Assembly (NCBI RefSeq): GCF_010450875.1 | Contig: NZ_CP048422.1 | Span: 1,953,001 to 2,017,000 of the forward strand | DNA: 64,000 nucleotides | Origin: Sphingomonas insulae | GTDB lineage: Bacteria > Pseudomonadota > Alphaproteobacteria > Sphingomonadales > Sphingomonadaceae | Direction of reading: 5' to 3' | Shown here: one piece after another, positions 52,843-61,884 of the stretch | How the letters are laid out: every line of letters starts with the position of its first letter | Position numbering within the stretch: position 1 is the stretch's first letter | Notes under the pieces: generated by a model | What the model saw: the letters and a program-made list of their open reading frames with translations, nothing else | Told to the model about the DNA's origin: nothing | The model's database searches: none | Made by a program: the position numbers and the translations under genes

Positions 52843-53567
52843 ACGAGTCAGCTCAACCGCTCTCGCCGCCGACAAAATCGTCAATGGGGTCTTTTCTTGG
52901 CAAAACGGCAGGCGTCATAATCCTGATGGGCCTTGCCGTGCTCGTCGGCTTGTGGGGGGTGCAGCGTTACGTCGAACGGCGACTGTCGCCCGATCCGACC
53001 ACCGTCGCCAGCGCGAGCCTTGAAGGATTGCGCGAACAGAACCGCCTGTCGGCCTTCGCCGCGCGGTTCGTCGCGGTGAGTACGTCGCGCCAGTCGCAAC
53101 TGGGGTTGTCGACAGAGAAGACGCTCATCATGCCGGGGCTGGTCCGCTATGAGGTCGACCTCGGGAAACTGACGCAGCGCGACGTCGCATGGGATGCGGA
53201 CAAGCGAGTGCTGTCGGTTCGCCTTCCGGCGATCGAACTGGACGGCCCCCAAGTCGATCTGACCGCGATCCGCGAATACGGCACCGGCGGTATCCTTTCG
53301 CGGCTGACCGACGCCGATAGCCGGCTCGATACGGCCAATCGCCGAGCCGGGCAGGCGGAGCTCGTCCGACAGGCGCGGGATGCGACGCCGATGAAGCTCG
53401 CCAGGGATGCGACGCGTCGTGCAGTCGAAAGCAGCTTCGCGATGCCCCTTCGTGCGGCCGGGATCGACGCGACGGTCAAGGTGAGTTTTGCCGACGATCC
53501 GACCGCATCCACCGAGCGCTGGGATGCCAGTCGCTCGCTTGAAGAGGTTCTGGGCAACGCACGTTGA
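52839..53567 (+). CDS. DUF4230 membrane-anchored protein
   Basis: This 242-residue protein has one N-terminal span (TAGVIILMGLAVLVGLWGVQ) and a periplasmic domain with SAFAARFVAVSTSRQSQLGL, then LIMPGLVRYEVDLGKLTQRD, the DUF4230 pattern. The GTG start overlaps the MBL stop (GTGA). Function unknown. Confidence 0.82.
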   Translation: MNESAQPLSPPTKSSMGSFLGKTAGVIILMGLAVLVGLWGVQRYVERRLSPDPTTVASASLEGLREQNRLSAFAARFVAVSTSRQSQLGLSTEKTLIMPGLVRYEVDLGKLTQRDVAWDADKRVLSVRLPAIELDGPQVDLTAIREYGTGGILSRLTDADSRLDTANRRAGQAELVRQARDATPMKLARDATRRAVESSFAMPLRAAGIDATVKVSFADDPTASTERWDASRSLEEVLGNAR

Positions 53568-53598
53568 GCGGGGCGTTACAATCGCCTATCGAGGGCTC

Positions 53599-54606
53599 AT
53601 GGAACTGACGAACAGCTTTGCCGGGCTAGACCTGCGCGCCGAAATCGAGCGCCTCCGCAAGGAGCGTAATGCGGTAATCCTGGCGCATTATTACCAGAAG
53701 CCGGAATTGCAGGACCTCGCCGACTTCGTCGGTGACAGCCTCGATCTCAGCCGCAAAGCGCAGGCTACCGATGCCGATGTCATCGCCTTTTGCGGTGTGC
53801 GCTTCATGGCGGAAACGGCAAAAATCCTCAGCCCGGACAAGATCGTGGTGCTGCCCGATATGGATGCCGGCTGCTCACTGGAGGACAGCTGCCCGCCGGA
53901 GCAGTTTGCCGCCTTCCGCGCCGCCCATCCCGATCATATCGCGCTGACCTACATCAACTGCTCGACGGAGGTGAAGGCACTGTCCGACGTGATCGTCACA
54001 TCGTCATCGGTCGAAACGATCCTCGCGCAGCTGCCGCGCGACCAAAAAATCATCTTTGGCCCTGACCGCAATCTTGGCGGATATCTGCAGCGCAAGACAG
54101 GACGCGAGCTCTTGCTGTGGCCCGGCGTGTGCATCGTACACGAGGCGTTCAGCGAAACCGAACTGCTGAAGCTCAAGGAGCAACATCCCGGTGCACCGGT
54201 GGCGGCTCACCCCGAATGTCCGGCGGTGATTCTGGATCATGCGGATTATGTCGGCTCGACGCGCGGCATCTTGGAATTCGCCAATGCGATGTCGGGTGAA
54301 ACGCTGATCGTCGCGACGGAACCGCACATCATCCACCAGATGGAAAAGGCGATGCCGACAAAACGCTTCATCGGTGCGCCGGGTGCCGACGGCAACTGCA
54401 ATTGCAATATCTGCCCCTATATGGCGCTCAACACCATGGAAAAGCTCTACATAGCGCTTCGCGACCTGACGCCGCGGATCGAAATCGATGAAGCATTGCG
54501 GATCAAGGCAAAGAAGAGCCTGGATTCCATGTTGGCGATGGCGTCGGCGACGGTCGGACAGGGCGATCTGGGGCCGGTCCGCGCCGTGGCGGTGACGGGG
54601 GACTGA
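53599..54606 (+). CDS. nadA: Quinolinate synthase A
   Basis: This 335-residue enzyme has NAVILAHYYQKPELQDLADF, the substrate region FCGVRFMAETAKILSPDK and cluster cysteines in DMDAGCSLEDSCP, AAHPECP and NCNCNICPYMALNT. It makes quinolinate from iminoaspartate and DHAP with a 4Fe-4S cluster. NadC follows, but no nadB is visible in the window. The start is the ATG after CGAGGGCTC. Confidence 0.96.
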   Translation: MELTNSFAGLDLRAEIERLRKERNAVILAHYYQKPELQDLADFVGDSLDLSRKAQATDADVIAFCGVRFMAETAKILSPDKIVVLPDMDAGCSLEDSCPPEQFAAFRAAHPDHIALTYINCSTEVKALSDVIVTSSSVETILAQLPRDQKIIFGPDRNLGGYLQRKTGRELLLWPGVCIVHEAFSETELLKLKEQHPGAPVAAHPECPAVILDHADYVGSTRGILEFANAMSGETLIVATEPHIIHQMEKAMPTKRFIGAPGADGNCNCNICPYMALNTMEKLYIALRDLTPRIEIDEALRIKAKKSLDSMLAMASATVGQGDLGPVRAVAVTGD

Positions 54607-54615
54607 GGCGCCCAA

Positions 54616-54765
54616 TCAACTGGGCGCGGTCGCTCCCGTCTGCGCCAGCAGGTTACGCGCCTCATCGATATGGATCGCGACCATCGTCAGGTCCAGCCGG
54701 TCGGCGGTCTCCAAGGCGGTGGTCAACAGACGATGCAGTTCGGCGACGGCCGCGTGTTCATCCAT
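54616..54765 (-). CDS. Small helical protein between nadA and nadC
   Basis: This 49-residue ORF (DEHAAVAELHRLLTTALETA, then DRLDLTMVAIHIDEARNLL) lies opposite the nad genes. AGGA is 9 nt before the chosen ATG; a longer form starting at 54801 has no ribosome binding site. Similar short helical proteins occur in other sphingomonads. Function unknown. Confidence 0.6.
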   Translation of the reverse strand: MDEHAAVAELHRLLTTALETADRLDLTMVAIHIDEARNLLAQTGATAPS

Positions 54766-54843
54766 CTTCGTCAATCCTACTGATCTGGACGCCGTACTCA
54801 TGACCACAGGTACACCAATGACTGGTCTTGGTTTGGTATACAA

Positions 54844-55692
54844 ATGAAGCGCTTTTTGCTACCGCATTTTGATGTCGATGGGTTCGTCTCGACGACACTC
54901 GCCGAGGATTTGGGCGATGGAGGGGACATCACATCTGCGGCTGTCATACCTGCCGAGGCGCGCTTCACCGGCGTGATGGACACCCGCGAGGACATCGTCG
55001 TCGCCGGTCTGGGATTGGCAGCGGCGTTCTTTCGCAAGCTCGATCCGGACGTCGTCATTGAGCCGCTGGCGGAAGACGGTGAGCAAGTGGCGGCTGGGAC
55101 GGCGCTGCTCCGATTGCGAGGCCGGGCGCGTGCGATGCTGACAGCGGAGCGGTCTGCGCTCAACACGGTCCAGCACCTTTCCGGCATAGCGACCCTGACG
55201 CGAACCTATGTCGATGCGATCGCCGGGACAGGAGCGATCCTGCTGGATACGCGCAAGACCATCCCCGGTCTTCGTGCGTTGGAAAAATATGCGACGGCGA
55301 CGGGCGGGGCGCACAACCACCGTATGGGCCTTTGGGACGCGGCGATGATCAAGGACAATCATGTCGCGGTGGCCGGTGGCATCGCGGCGGCGGTGTCGCG
55401 TGCGGTTGCGGCGGGCATCGAGCGGATTATCGTCGAGGTCGATCGGTTGGACCAGATCGAACCTGCGCTGGGTGCCGGCGCCACGCACCTGCTTCTCGAC
55501 AACATGGCCCCCACGACGCTGCGCGAGGGGGTTGGCATGGTTGCCGGTCGCGTGCCGACCGAGGCGTCGGGCGGCGTTCGCCTAGAGACGATTCGTGCCA
55601 TCGCCGAAAGTGGCGTTAGCTATGTGTCGGTGGGCAGGCTGACCCAATCGGCACCGGCGGCCGATATCGGCCTGGATTTCACGATAGAGTGA
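54844..55692 (+). CDS. nadC: Nicotinate-nucleotide pyrophosphorylase (carboxylating)
   Basis: This 282-residue enzyme has AEDLGDGGDITSAAVIPAEA, LDTRKTIPGLRALEKYATAT and GGAHNHRMGLWDAAMIKDNH, the quinolinate and PRPP binding motifs. It turns quinolinate into nicotinate mononucleotide. It continues NAD synthesis after nadA, with a small opposite-strand gene between. Confidence 0.96.
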   Translation: MKRFLLPHFDVDGFVSTTLAEDLGDGGDITSAAVIPAEARFTGVMDTREDIVVAGLGLAAAFFRKLDPDVVIEPLAEDGEQVAAGTALLRLRGRARAMLTAERSALNTVQHLSGIATLTRTYVDAIAGTGAILLDTRKTIPGLRALEKYATATGGAHNHRMGLWDAAMIKDNHVAVAGGIAAAVSRAVAAGIERIIVEVDRLDQIEPALGAGATHLLLDNMAPTTLREGVGMVAGRVPTEASGGVRLETIRAIAESGVSYVSVGRLTQSAPAADIGLDFTIE

Positions 55693-55755
55693 TCGGTGTG
55701 GCTTGCGTAGCACCCGAGCGAGGCTACCCTGTCAGCCTGTTCAGAGGGGAGCATC

Positions 55756-56202
55756 ATGATCAAGCCGCCATCGATCGTGCGATTCGAGCAATTTTACTGG
55801 GCCTCCATTGTTCTGGGCCTCATCAACACCGGGCTTAACTGGAACGCCTCGCAAGCTGCGCTTGCTGCCAATCCGATGCTGGCGAACGCGACGTGGTTTC
55901 TGCCGGCGGTGCAGGTGGTCGGTCTGGTGATCGCGGTACTGCTGTGGTTCTTCATCGTTCGTCGACCGAGTGTGATCGCCAAGTGGGTGCAAGTCGTCTT
56001 CGCCGCGTTCGGTGCCTTCGGCGTATTGTCCGCGCTATTCCTGGTCGCATCGGCGCGATCGCCGATTGGCGCGCAGGTGATCGTCGGCTTGATCGCCAAC
56101 ATCCTGTACATTGCGGCAGCGGTCATGCTGTTCAAGGCGGACGCCAAAGCATGGTTCGGCGAAGGACTGGGCGATGATGACCTTGAGGCGCCGCGGGTAT
56201 GA
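55756..56202 (+). CDS. Four-span membrane protein of unknown function
   Basis: This 148-residue protein has four hydrophobic helices (FYWASIVLGLINTGLNW; FLPAVQVVGLVIAVLLWFFI; VQVVFAAFGAFGVLSALFLV; VIVGLIANILYIAAAVMLF). Its stop overlaps the RNase T2 start (ATGA). No catalytic motif. Such short four-helix proteins are common next to secreted enzymes. Confidence 0.75.
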   Translation: MIKPPSIVRFEQFYWASIVLGLINTGLNWNASQAALAANPMLANATWFLPAVQVVGLVIAVLLWFFIVRRPSVIAKWVQVVFAAFGAFGVLSALFLVASARSPIGAQVIVGLIANILYIAAAVMLFKADAKAWFGEGLGDDDLEAPRV

Positions 56203-56917
56203 TCGGGCGTTTCATTGCCGCCGCGGCGGCGCTTGCCTTGCCGGTGGCTGCACGGGCACAGGCGTATCAATGTTCGACGCCGGCGAGCGTCGATCGCCCG
56301 CGGCCCGATTTGCCGAGCGAGCGCCAGCCGCAACGGCGATTGCTGGTCGGCAGCTACACGCTGGCGATCACCTGGGCACCGCAATATTGCCGCGATAACG
56401 GAAGCGACGCTTCGGCGCGGTTTCAATGCAGGGGCGGCAACCGTTTCGGTTTCACGCTGCACGGCCTGTGGCCCGACGGAATGGGGGATCAATGGCCGCA
56501 ATATTGCAAGGCGACCCCGTTGCTGCCCCGTGCCGTCGTTCAGCGCAACATCTGCGCCACGCCATCCGCGCAATTGTTGCAGCACGAATGGGCGAAGCAC
56601 GGCACGTGCATGGCGGGCTATCGTCCCGATACCTACTTCGCGCGATCGACAGGGCTGTACGGCAAGCTGCGCTATCCCGACATGGACGCGCTGTCGCGGG
56701 CACCGCTGACCGCCGGGGATTTGCAGAGGCGATGTCCCGATCGAATCCGGGGCTGGGCGCGGATATGATGCGGGTCACCGCCAATCGTCAGGGGTGGCTG
56801 GACGAAGTCTGGATCTGCCTCGACAAGGCGTTCCGCTATCGTCGCTGTCCCGCTCACCAAGGAGGGCTGGCGACCACGTCTAGCCTGAAGATCTGGCGCG
56901 GCGGACGACTGGGATAA
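56199..56917 (+). pseudogene. Secreted ribonuclease T2, disrupted by a one-base loss
   Basis: The protein has a signal peptide (to ARAQ) and both catalytic segments: FTLHGLWP (His88) and LLQHEWAKHGTC (His129, Glu130, His134). After LTAGDLQ the frame goes off at about 56718-56728 and ends at 56768. In the next frame the rest appears, EAMSRSNPGLGADMMRVTAN then EVWICLDKAFRYRRCP, including late cysteines. One missing base accounts for it. A truncated but active-site-intact enzyme, a true pseudogene or an assembly error are all possible. Confidence 0.75.
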
Positions 56918-56933
56918 CGCCAACGGGCCGGCG

Positions 56934-57359
56934 TTATCCGACGATCGTTGCGGTCGCCGGATGATGCCGATCCAGATGCTTGCGGATGATGCGCAGATTG
57001 CGGGTGTTGGAGCGGAAGAAGAAATCGGGGACCGCACCGACGAACGGCACGAGACCGAGCGCCCAGTCGATGCCGACGTTGCCGAACATCCGCGCCATCT
57101 GCAGCTTCGACATGCCGAGGTTGCGCGCTTCCCACACCAGCCACGATCCGATCAGCGCGGCGAGCGTGGTGCCGATGACCGGCACCAGATCGAGCAGCAC
57201 ATCCATGCCGACCTTGCGGTTCGTGCCGGGGATCGTGAACAGGCCTTCCATCACCCGCTCCATCGCTTCCAGCCGGATGCGCACCGAGGCGGCGTCACGC
57301 CCGATCGGCAGCGAGTCGAGCAAGGGGCGGGTGTGCAGGGGTTGGGGGCGTGAGTTCAT
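56934..57359 (-). CDS. DUF4112 membrane protein
   Basis: This 141-residue protein has IPGTNRKVGMDVLLDLVPVI, GTTLAALIGSWLVWEARNLG and GNVGIDWALGLVPFVGAVPD followed by FFFRSNTRN, the DUF4112 signature. Two membrane spans are likely. The start is 5 bp after the stop of the solute-binding protein gene upstream, so they are co-transcribed. Confidence 0.88.
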   Translation of the reverse strand: MNSRPQPLHTRPLLDSLPIGRDAASVRIRLEAMERVMEGLFTIPGTNRKVGMDVLLDLVPVIGTTLAALIGSWLVWEARNLGMSKLQMARMFGNVGIDWALGLVPFVGAVPDFFFRSNTRNLRIIRKHLDRHHPATATIVG

Positions 57360-57364
57360 GCGCT

Positions 57365-58800
57365 TTATCTGGTGTCGTCGCGCAGCCGGTTCAACGGGTG
57401 CCAGGCCCGGGTGTTCGGCCGCCATTGCCGCAGTCGCAACGCTACCAACGACCAGCGTAGCGGCCGCGCGATCGGGATGAAGGCGGTATCGACGGCAAGG
57501 GCGGCATCGGCGGCGGCGATCAGTCGTGCACGTTCGGTGAGTGTCGGCGCGTCGCGCGCGGCGATCAGCGCGTCGCGGGCCTCGTCACCGCAGACGGCGC
57601 AGGCATTCGCGAGATACCAGCGCGCGCTGTCGTAGGGGGCAATTTGGTCGACCAGTCGCAGGTCGGCATCGTCCGCCATGCCGACGCGTTGTGGGGTGAT
57701 GCCGGCCGCCATCAGCGAGGCGGCAACCTGCGCATACAGGACGGTCGCGCCCGGTCCGGAGGGCAGCGCGATCCGCAAGCGGACGGGATCGCCATAAGCG
57801 GCGACGCGGGTTCTGGCCTGTTCGCGGCGCTGGTCGGGCGTCAGCAACGACCAGCCTGGAAGGGCGGGGGCACCGTGGAATCCAGGGTCTCCGGCAGGAT
57901 GCGCTCCGCCGGCTCCCATCCCTGCATCACCGCATTGGTGACGGCGATCCGATCGATCGCACCGCTGATCGCCGCGCGGTTCTGCGCGTCTGCCAGGAAG
58001 CCGTCCCGGTGCAGGATGGCGAATCCGAAGAGGCCGGCGGCGGGATCGATGCGCACGTTCGCTGGAGCGACGGACGCCAGCGCGACCAGCGGCCAGTCGG
58101 CAAAGGTGCCACCGGCAACGAAATCCGAATCGCGAGCGGCGAAGCGGACGATGGCGCGCGCCGCACGCTCCCCGATCAACCGGACGTCCTGTTCGGGGCG
58201 GGTTGTACGCTGATCCTCGGGATCGGCGCGATTGGGATCGAAGGCGGGACGCAGCAGTAGGCTTCGCTTGCCCTCCTGCACGATACGGAGCGGCCCCGTA
58301 CCACCGGCACCGTTGCGCCACAGGGTGAGTTCGGGCTGGGCGAACAGCTTCAACAGGTCGGGACGGGGGCGGCGCAGACGCACTTCGATGACCTGCGGCG
58401 TCATCGTGACGATTTCGTCGATCGCGGTCAGGAAGGGGGCGAGCGCGTTGCGCGATCCGCCCGCCAACTGCCGCCGCAACTGCGCGACGACCTGTTCCGC
58501 CTCGACCCGGCTGCCGTCGCGCCATCGAGCCTCGCGCAGCCGGAAGATGTAGCTCGTGCCCTCGTCGATCACGATCCAGCGTTCGGCGAGTCCCGGTTCG
58601 ATCTGTCCGTTGGCGTCGAAGCGCACCAGGCCCTGGGCGGTGGCATCGAGCAGCAGGCGCGCCGCAGTGTCGGGACGGCCGCGGGCCGGATCGGCGAGCC
58701 TGGGTGCGCCACCGATCGCGCTGACGACGACCGGACCCGAATCCGGGCGCTGGTTGCAACCGGTCAGAATCGGCAGCGCGACGCCGAGCAGCAGCGCGAT
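57365..58800 (-). pseudogene. Oligopeptide-type ABC substrate-binding lipoprotein, disrupted by a one-base loss
   Basis: Reading leftward, a lipobox-like IALLLGVALPILTGC starts a solute-binding domain (SBP family 5: EPGLAERWIVIDEGTSYIFR, then LREARWRDGSRVEAEQVV). The frame fails at a C5 run (57866-57870 on the plus strand) and stops. Adding one C restores VPPALPGWSLLTPDQRREQA and the C-terminal half to 57365. No ATG/GTG/TTG in frame gives a clean start after the tRNA; the first codon near 58800 is ATC. So the 5' end may also be altered. Confidence 0.65.
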
Positions 58801-58883
58801 GGTGCGGACGGCGGGACTCGAACCCGCACTCCAGGGGAAGCCGATTTTAAGTCGGCTGCGTCTACCGGTTTCGCCACGTCCGC
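58800..58883 (-). tRNA. tRNA-Leu (UAA)
   Basis: Acceptor GCGGACG (from 58883) pairs with CGTCCGC. The anticodon stem-loop GCCGA-CTTAAAA-TCGGC gives anticodon UAA. A T-arm GCGGG-TTCGAGT-CCCGC follows a variable region TTCCCCTGGAGT. Discriminator A is followed by encoded CCA (58802-58800), whose A is the first base of the neighbouring lipoprotein frame. The tRNA reads the same way as that gene. Confidence 0.92.
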
Positions 58884-58946
58884 GCACGTGCGCACGACAA
58901 GCCCACCCCGGGCGGGGCGTCAAGCGGTTATGGCCGCCATCCGTGG

Positions 58947-59225
58947 TCAGACGTTGAGGCGCGCGCGCATTTCCTTGCCCGGCTTGAAATAGGGAACGCG
59001 CTTGGCGTCGACATCGACCGTCTCGCCGGTGCGTGGATTGCGGCCGACGCGTGCATCGCGCGCGCGGGTGGAAAAGGCGCCGAAGCCGCGCAGTTCGACC
59101 CGGCCGTTGGCCGCCAGTCGACGCGCGATCTCATCGAAGAACGTCGAGACGATCGCCTCGACATCATGGGCTGCCAGCCCTGGATTCAGATCGCACACTT
59201 TTTGAACGAGTTCAGATCGGATCAT
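58947..59225 (-). CDS. ihfB: Integration host factor beta subunit
   Basis: This 92-residue DNA-bending protein has [39 protein letters not shown] and the DNA-arm tip [20 protein letters not shown]. It pairs with IhfA. It lies downstream of rpsA on the same strand, the conserved order, with the rpsA terminator between. Confidence 0.95.
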   Translation of the reverse strand: MIRSELVQKVCDLNPGLAAHDVEAIVSTFFDEIARRLAANGRVELRGFGAFSTRARDARVGRNPRTGETVDVDAKRVPYFKPGKEMRARLNV

Positions 59226-59305
59226 CGCAAGCTCCCCCGGGCTGATGCAACGAGAACTTGATAAAGATCAATCGCGACCAAGTATAGGTCCGAATCGTAA
59301 CTGGT

Positions 59306-59346
59306 CCAAAAAAGATGAGGGGCCGTCACAAGGGTGTAACGGCCCC
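59306..59346 (-). terminator. Intrinsic terminator after rpsA
   Basis: On the minus strand GGGGCCGT (59346-59339) pairs with ACGGCCCC (59326-59319), followed by TCATCTTTTTTGG. It starts 9 bp after the rpsA stop. Confidence 0.8.
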
Positions 59347-59354
59347 GGCATCCC

Positions 59355-61073
59355 TTACTTCTTCTCGGCGTCCGAACGGGCCTTGAGAGCCTCGCCCAGG
59401 ATGTTGCCGAGGGTCGCGCCCGAGTCGGACGAACCGTACTGGGCCACGGCCTGCTTCTCTTCGGAGATCTGCATCGCCTTGATCGAGAAGGTCGGCTTCT
59501 TCGAACGGTCGAAGCCGGTCACCATTGCGTCGAACTTCTGGCCGACCTGGAAACGCTCCGGACGCTGCTCGTCGCGATCGCGACCCAGATCCGTACGCTT
59601 GATGAAGCCGGTCGCGCCATCGTCGCCCTGCTGCACTTCGAGGCCCGCGTCGCGGACTTCGAGAACGGTCACGGTGACGATCGCGTTCTTGTTCAGCTTG
59701 TCGCCAGCCGCCGCGATGCCGCCGGCCGAAGGCCCGCCACGCTCGAGCTGCTTCATGCCGAGGCTGATGCGCTCCTTCTCGGCGTCGATGTCGAGCACGA
59801 CGGCCTGCACCGTCTCGCCCTTGCGGTGCAGGTTGAGGGCGTCCTCACCCGACACGCCCCAGGCGATGTCCGACATGTGGACCATGCCGTCGACGTCGTT
59901 GTCCAGACCGATGAACAGGCCGAATTCGGTCGCGTTCTTGACTTCGCCCTCGACGGTCGAACCGATCGGATGGGCGGCGGCGAACGCTTCCCACGGATTG
60001 TTCTGCGCCTGCTTGAGGCCGAGGCTGATGCGACGCTTGTCCTCGTCGACCTCGAGCACCACAACATCGACTTCCTGCGACGTGCTGACGATCTTGCCCG
60101 GATGGACGTTCTTCTTGGTCCAGGACATTTCCGACACGTGGACGAGGCCCTCGATGCCCGCTTCCAGCTCGACGAACGCACCATATTCGGTGATGTTCGT
60201 GACGCGGCCCGACAGCTTGGCGCCGATCGGATACTTGGCCGATGCGCCGTCCCACGGATCCGACTCGAGCTGCTTCATGCCGAGGCTGATGCGCTGCGTA
60301 TCCTTGTTGATGCGGATGATCTGCACCTTCACCGTGTCACCGATGTTGATCATCTCGGACGGGTGATTGACACGCTTGTAGCTGAGGTCGGTGACGTGGA
60401 GCAGGCCATCGATGCCGCCCAGGTCGACGAACGCACCGTAATCGGTGATGTTCTTGACGACGCCGTCGATGATCTGGCCCTCGGCCAGGCTCTGGATCAG
60501 GCCCGAACGCTGCTCGGCGCGGGTCTCTTCCAGCACGGCGCGGCGGCTGACGACGATGTTGCCGCGCTTGCGGTCCATCTTCAGGATCTGGAACGGCTGG
60601 GGGATGTCCATCAGCGGCGTGACGTCACGCACCGGACGGATATCGACCTGGCTGCCCGGCAGGAACGCGACGGCGCCCGACAGGTCGACGGTGAAGCCGC
60701 CCTTGACGCGGCCGAAGATGACGCCCTCGACGCGGGCGGTCTTGCTGAATTCGAGTTCGAGCTTGTCCCAGGCGGCTTCGCGGCGGGCGCGGTCGCGGCT
60801 GAGCATCGCTTCGCCGTGCATGTTTTCGACACGGTCGACATAGACTTCGACTTCGTCGCCGACGTTCAGCTCGGCCTTCTGGCCCGGTGCGGCGAATTCG
60901 CGCAGCGGCACGCGGCCTTCGGACTTCAGACCGACGTCGATGACGGCCATGTCGTTTTCGATCGCGGTGACGGTGCCGTGCACCACGCGGCCCTCGAAGC
61001 TGTCGGCACCGCCGAACATGTCATCGAGCATCGCGGCGAAATCGTCGCGGGTAGGAGTGGGCTGGGTAGCCAT
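59355..61073 (-). CDS. rpsA: 30S ribosomal protein S1
   Basis: This 572-residue protein has six S1 domains; repeats are visible as ITDYGAFVDLGGIDGLLHVT, ITEYGAFVELEAGIEGLVHV and ATEFGLFIGLDNDVDGMVHM. It recruits structured mRNAs to the ribosome. The C-terminus (GNILGEALKARSDAEKK) matches alphaproteobacterial S1. It is in the cmk-rpsA-ihfB arrangement but separated from cmk by about 800 bp. Confidence 0.97.
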   Translation of the reverse strand: MATQPTPTRDDFAAMLDDMFGGADSFEGRVVHGTVTAIENDMAVIDVGLKSEGRVPLREFAAPGQKAELNVGDEVEVYVDRVENMHGEAMLSRDRARREAAWDKLELEFSKTARVEGVIFGRVKGGFTVDLSGAVAFLPGSQVDIRPVRDVTPLMDIPQPFQILKMDRKRGNIVVSRRAVLEETRAEQRSGLIQSLAEGQIIDGVVKNITDYGAFVDLGGIDGLLHVTDLSYKRVNHPSEMINIGDTVKVQIIRINKDTQRISLGMKQLESDPWDGASAKYPIGAKLSGRVTNITEYGAFVELEAGIEGLVHVSEMSWTKKNVHPGKIVSTSQEVDVVVLEVDEDKRRISLGLKQAQNNPWEAFAAAHPIGSTVEGEVKNATEFGLFIGLDNDVDGMVHMSDIAWGVSGEDALNLHRKGETVQAVVLDIDAEKERISLGMKQLERGGPSAGGIAAAGDKLNKNAIVTVTVLEVRDAGLEVQQGDDGATGFIKRTDLGRDRDEQRPERFQVGQKFDAMVTGFDRSKKPTFSIKAMQISEEKQAVAQYGSSDSGATLGNILGEALKARSDAEKK

Positions 61074-61584
61074 AGGGTTAGAGTGTCCTCAGGTTTAACT
61101 GTTTCCGGCCAAGCGGTTGGATCCGCTGGTCTTGGCTGAAAACGCCGCGGCGACCCCATGCCGGTCGCGGCATCCGTTGAACCGGGCAACACGGAGGAAT
61201 ACGATGCGCTTCATGCGAAAAGGGCGCGAGCGGGCAGGCCGGTCGCGCCATCCTCCGCCAGCCATGGCTCGCGGGACAGGGCACGCCTAGGCGAAAACGC
61301 GCGTTTTGGCAAGGTGATGGGGAAGGCGCGATTCGCGGCGTGGCGGCCGCGGAAGTTGCCGAAGTTGACACTACGTCCCGCCCGAAACCGCCCCCGCACC
61401 GGTCCGCCGGACGAAGGGCGGGGCGAGGGTGCGGCGTCATGGGGGGACGATGGCAGATTGGCGGTGTGTAGGACAGCTGGGATGTGCGGTGGTGGGGGCG
61501 CCTAACATCGGACATTCCGGTCCCGCCCAGAAGCAGACCTAGCGAGGGGTAGACCTCTACCCTGAAAGCAGACATTCTGCTGAC
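61074..61584. other. Intergenic region upstream of rpsA
   Basis: These 511 bp carry the rpsA leader and no clear gene. A 26-bp dispersed repeat lies at 61350-61375, and near 61500-61580 short CAGACATTC/GGACATTCCGG-type segments recur. The stretch lies between divergent rpsA and the 82-residue membrane protein. Confidence 0.5.
61350..61375. repeat. 26-bp dispersed repeat, copy upstream of rpsA
   Basis: CGGAAGTTGCCGAAGTTGAC followed by ACTACG is the reverse complement of 38476-38501 with one mismatch. Confidence 0.55.
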
Positions 61585-61833
61585 ATGACCAACGGGCCTT
61601 CGCAGATCAAGTTGCGGCTGTTCCGGCTCGTTGCCGCCGTTTGGTTGGGAACCGCTATCCCGATTTTCTTGCTTAGTGCCTTCCTTTTGGAAGTCCCTCT
61701 CTGGCCAACGTTCAGTAACAAAAGCACGCCGGAGGGGATAGGGCTATGGGCGGTAATCGCGGCGTGGTTTTACATCACACCAGTGGCGTTGCTCGTCATC
61801 GGACGTCGCTTGAACGGACGGTCCGCTTCTTGA
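61585..61833 (+). CDS. Two-span small membrane protein
   Basis: This 82-residue protein has spans at LVAAVWLGTAIPIFLLSAFL and WAVIAAWFYITPVALLVIG. Its codons are less GC-biased than its neighbours', and it sits, oppositely oriented, between cmk and rpsA, which are normally adjacent. It may be a recent insertion. Function unknown. Confidence 0.65.
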   Translation: MTNGPSQIKLRLFRLVAAVWLGTAIPIFLLSAFLLEVPLWPTFSNKSTPEGIGLWAVIAAWFYITPVALLVIGRRLNGRSAS

Positions 61834-61884
61834 GGCGGACGGCCCAGAGCAGACGGGCAGCTCCCCTCCCAAGAATATCCCCGT

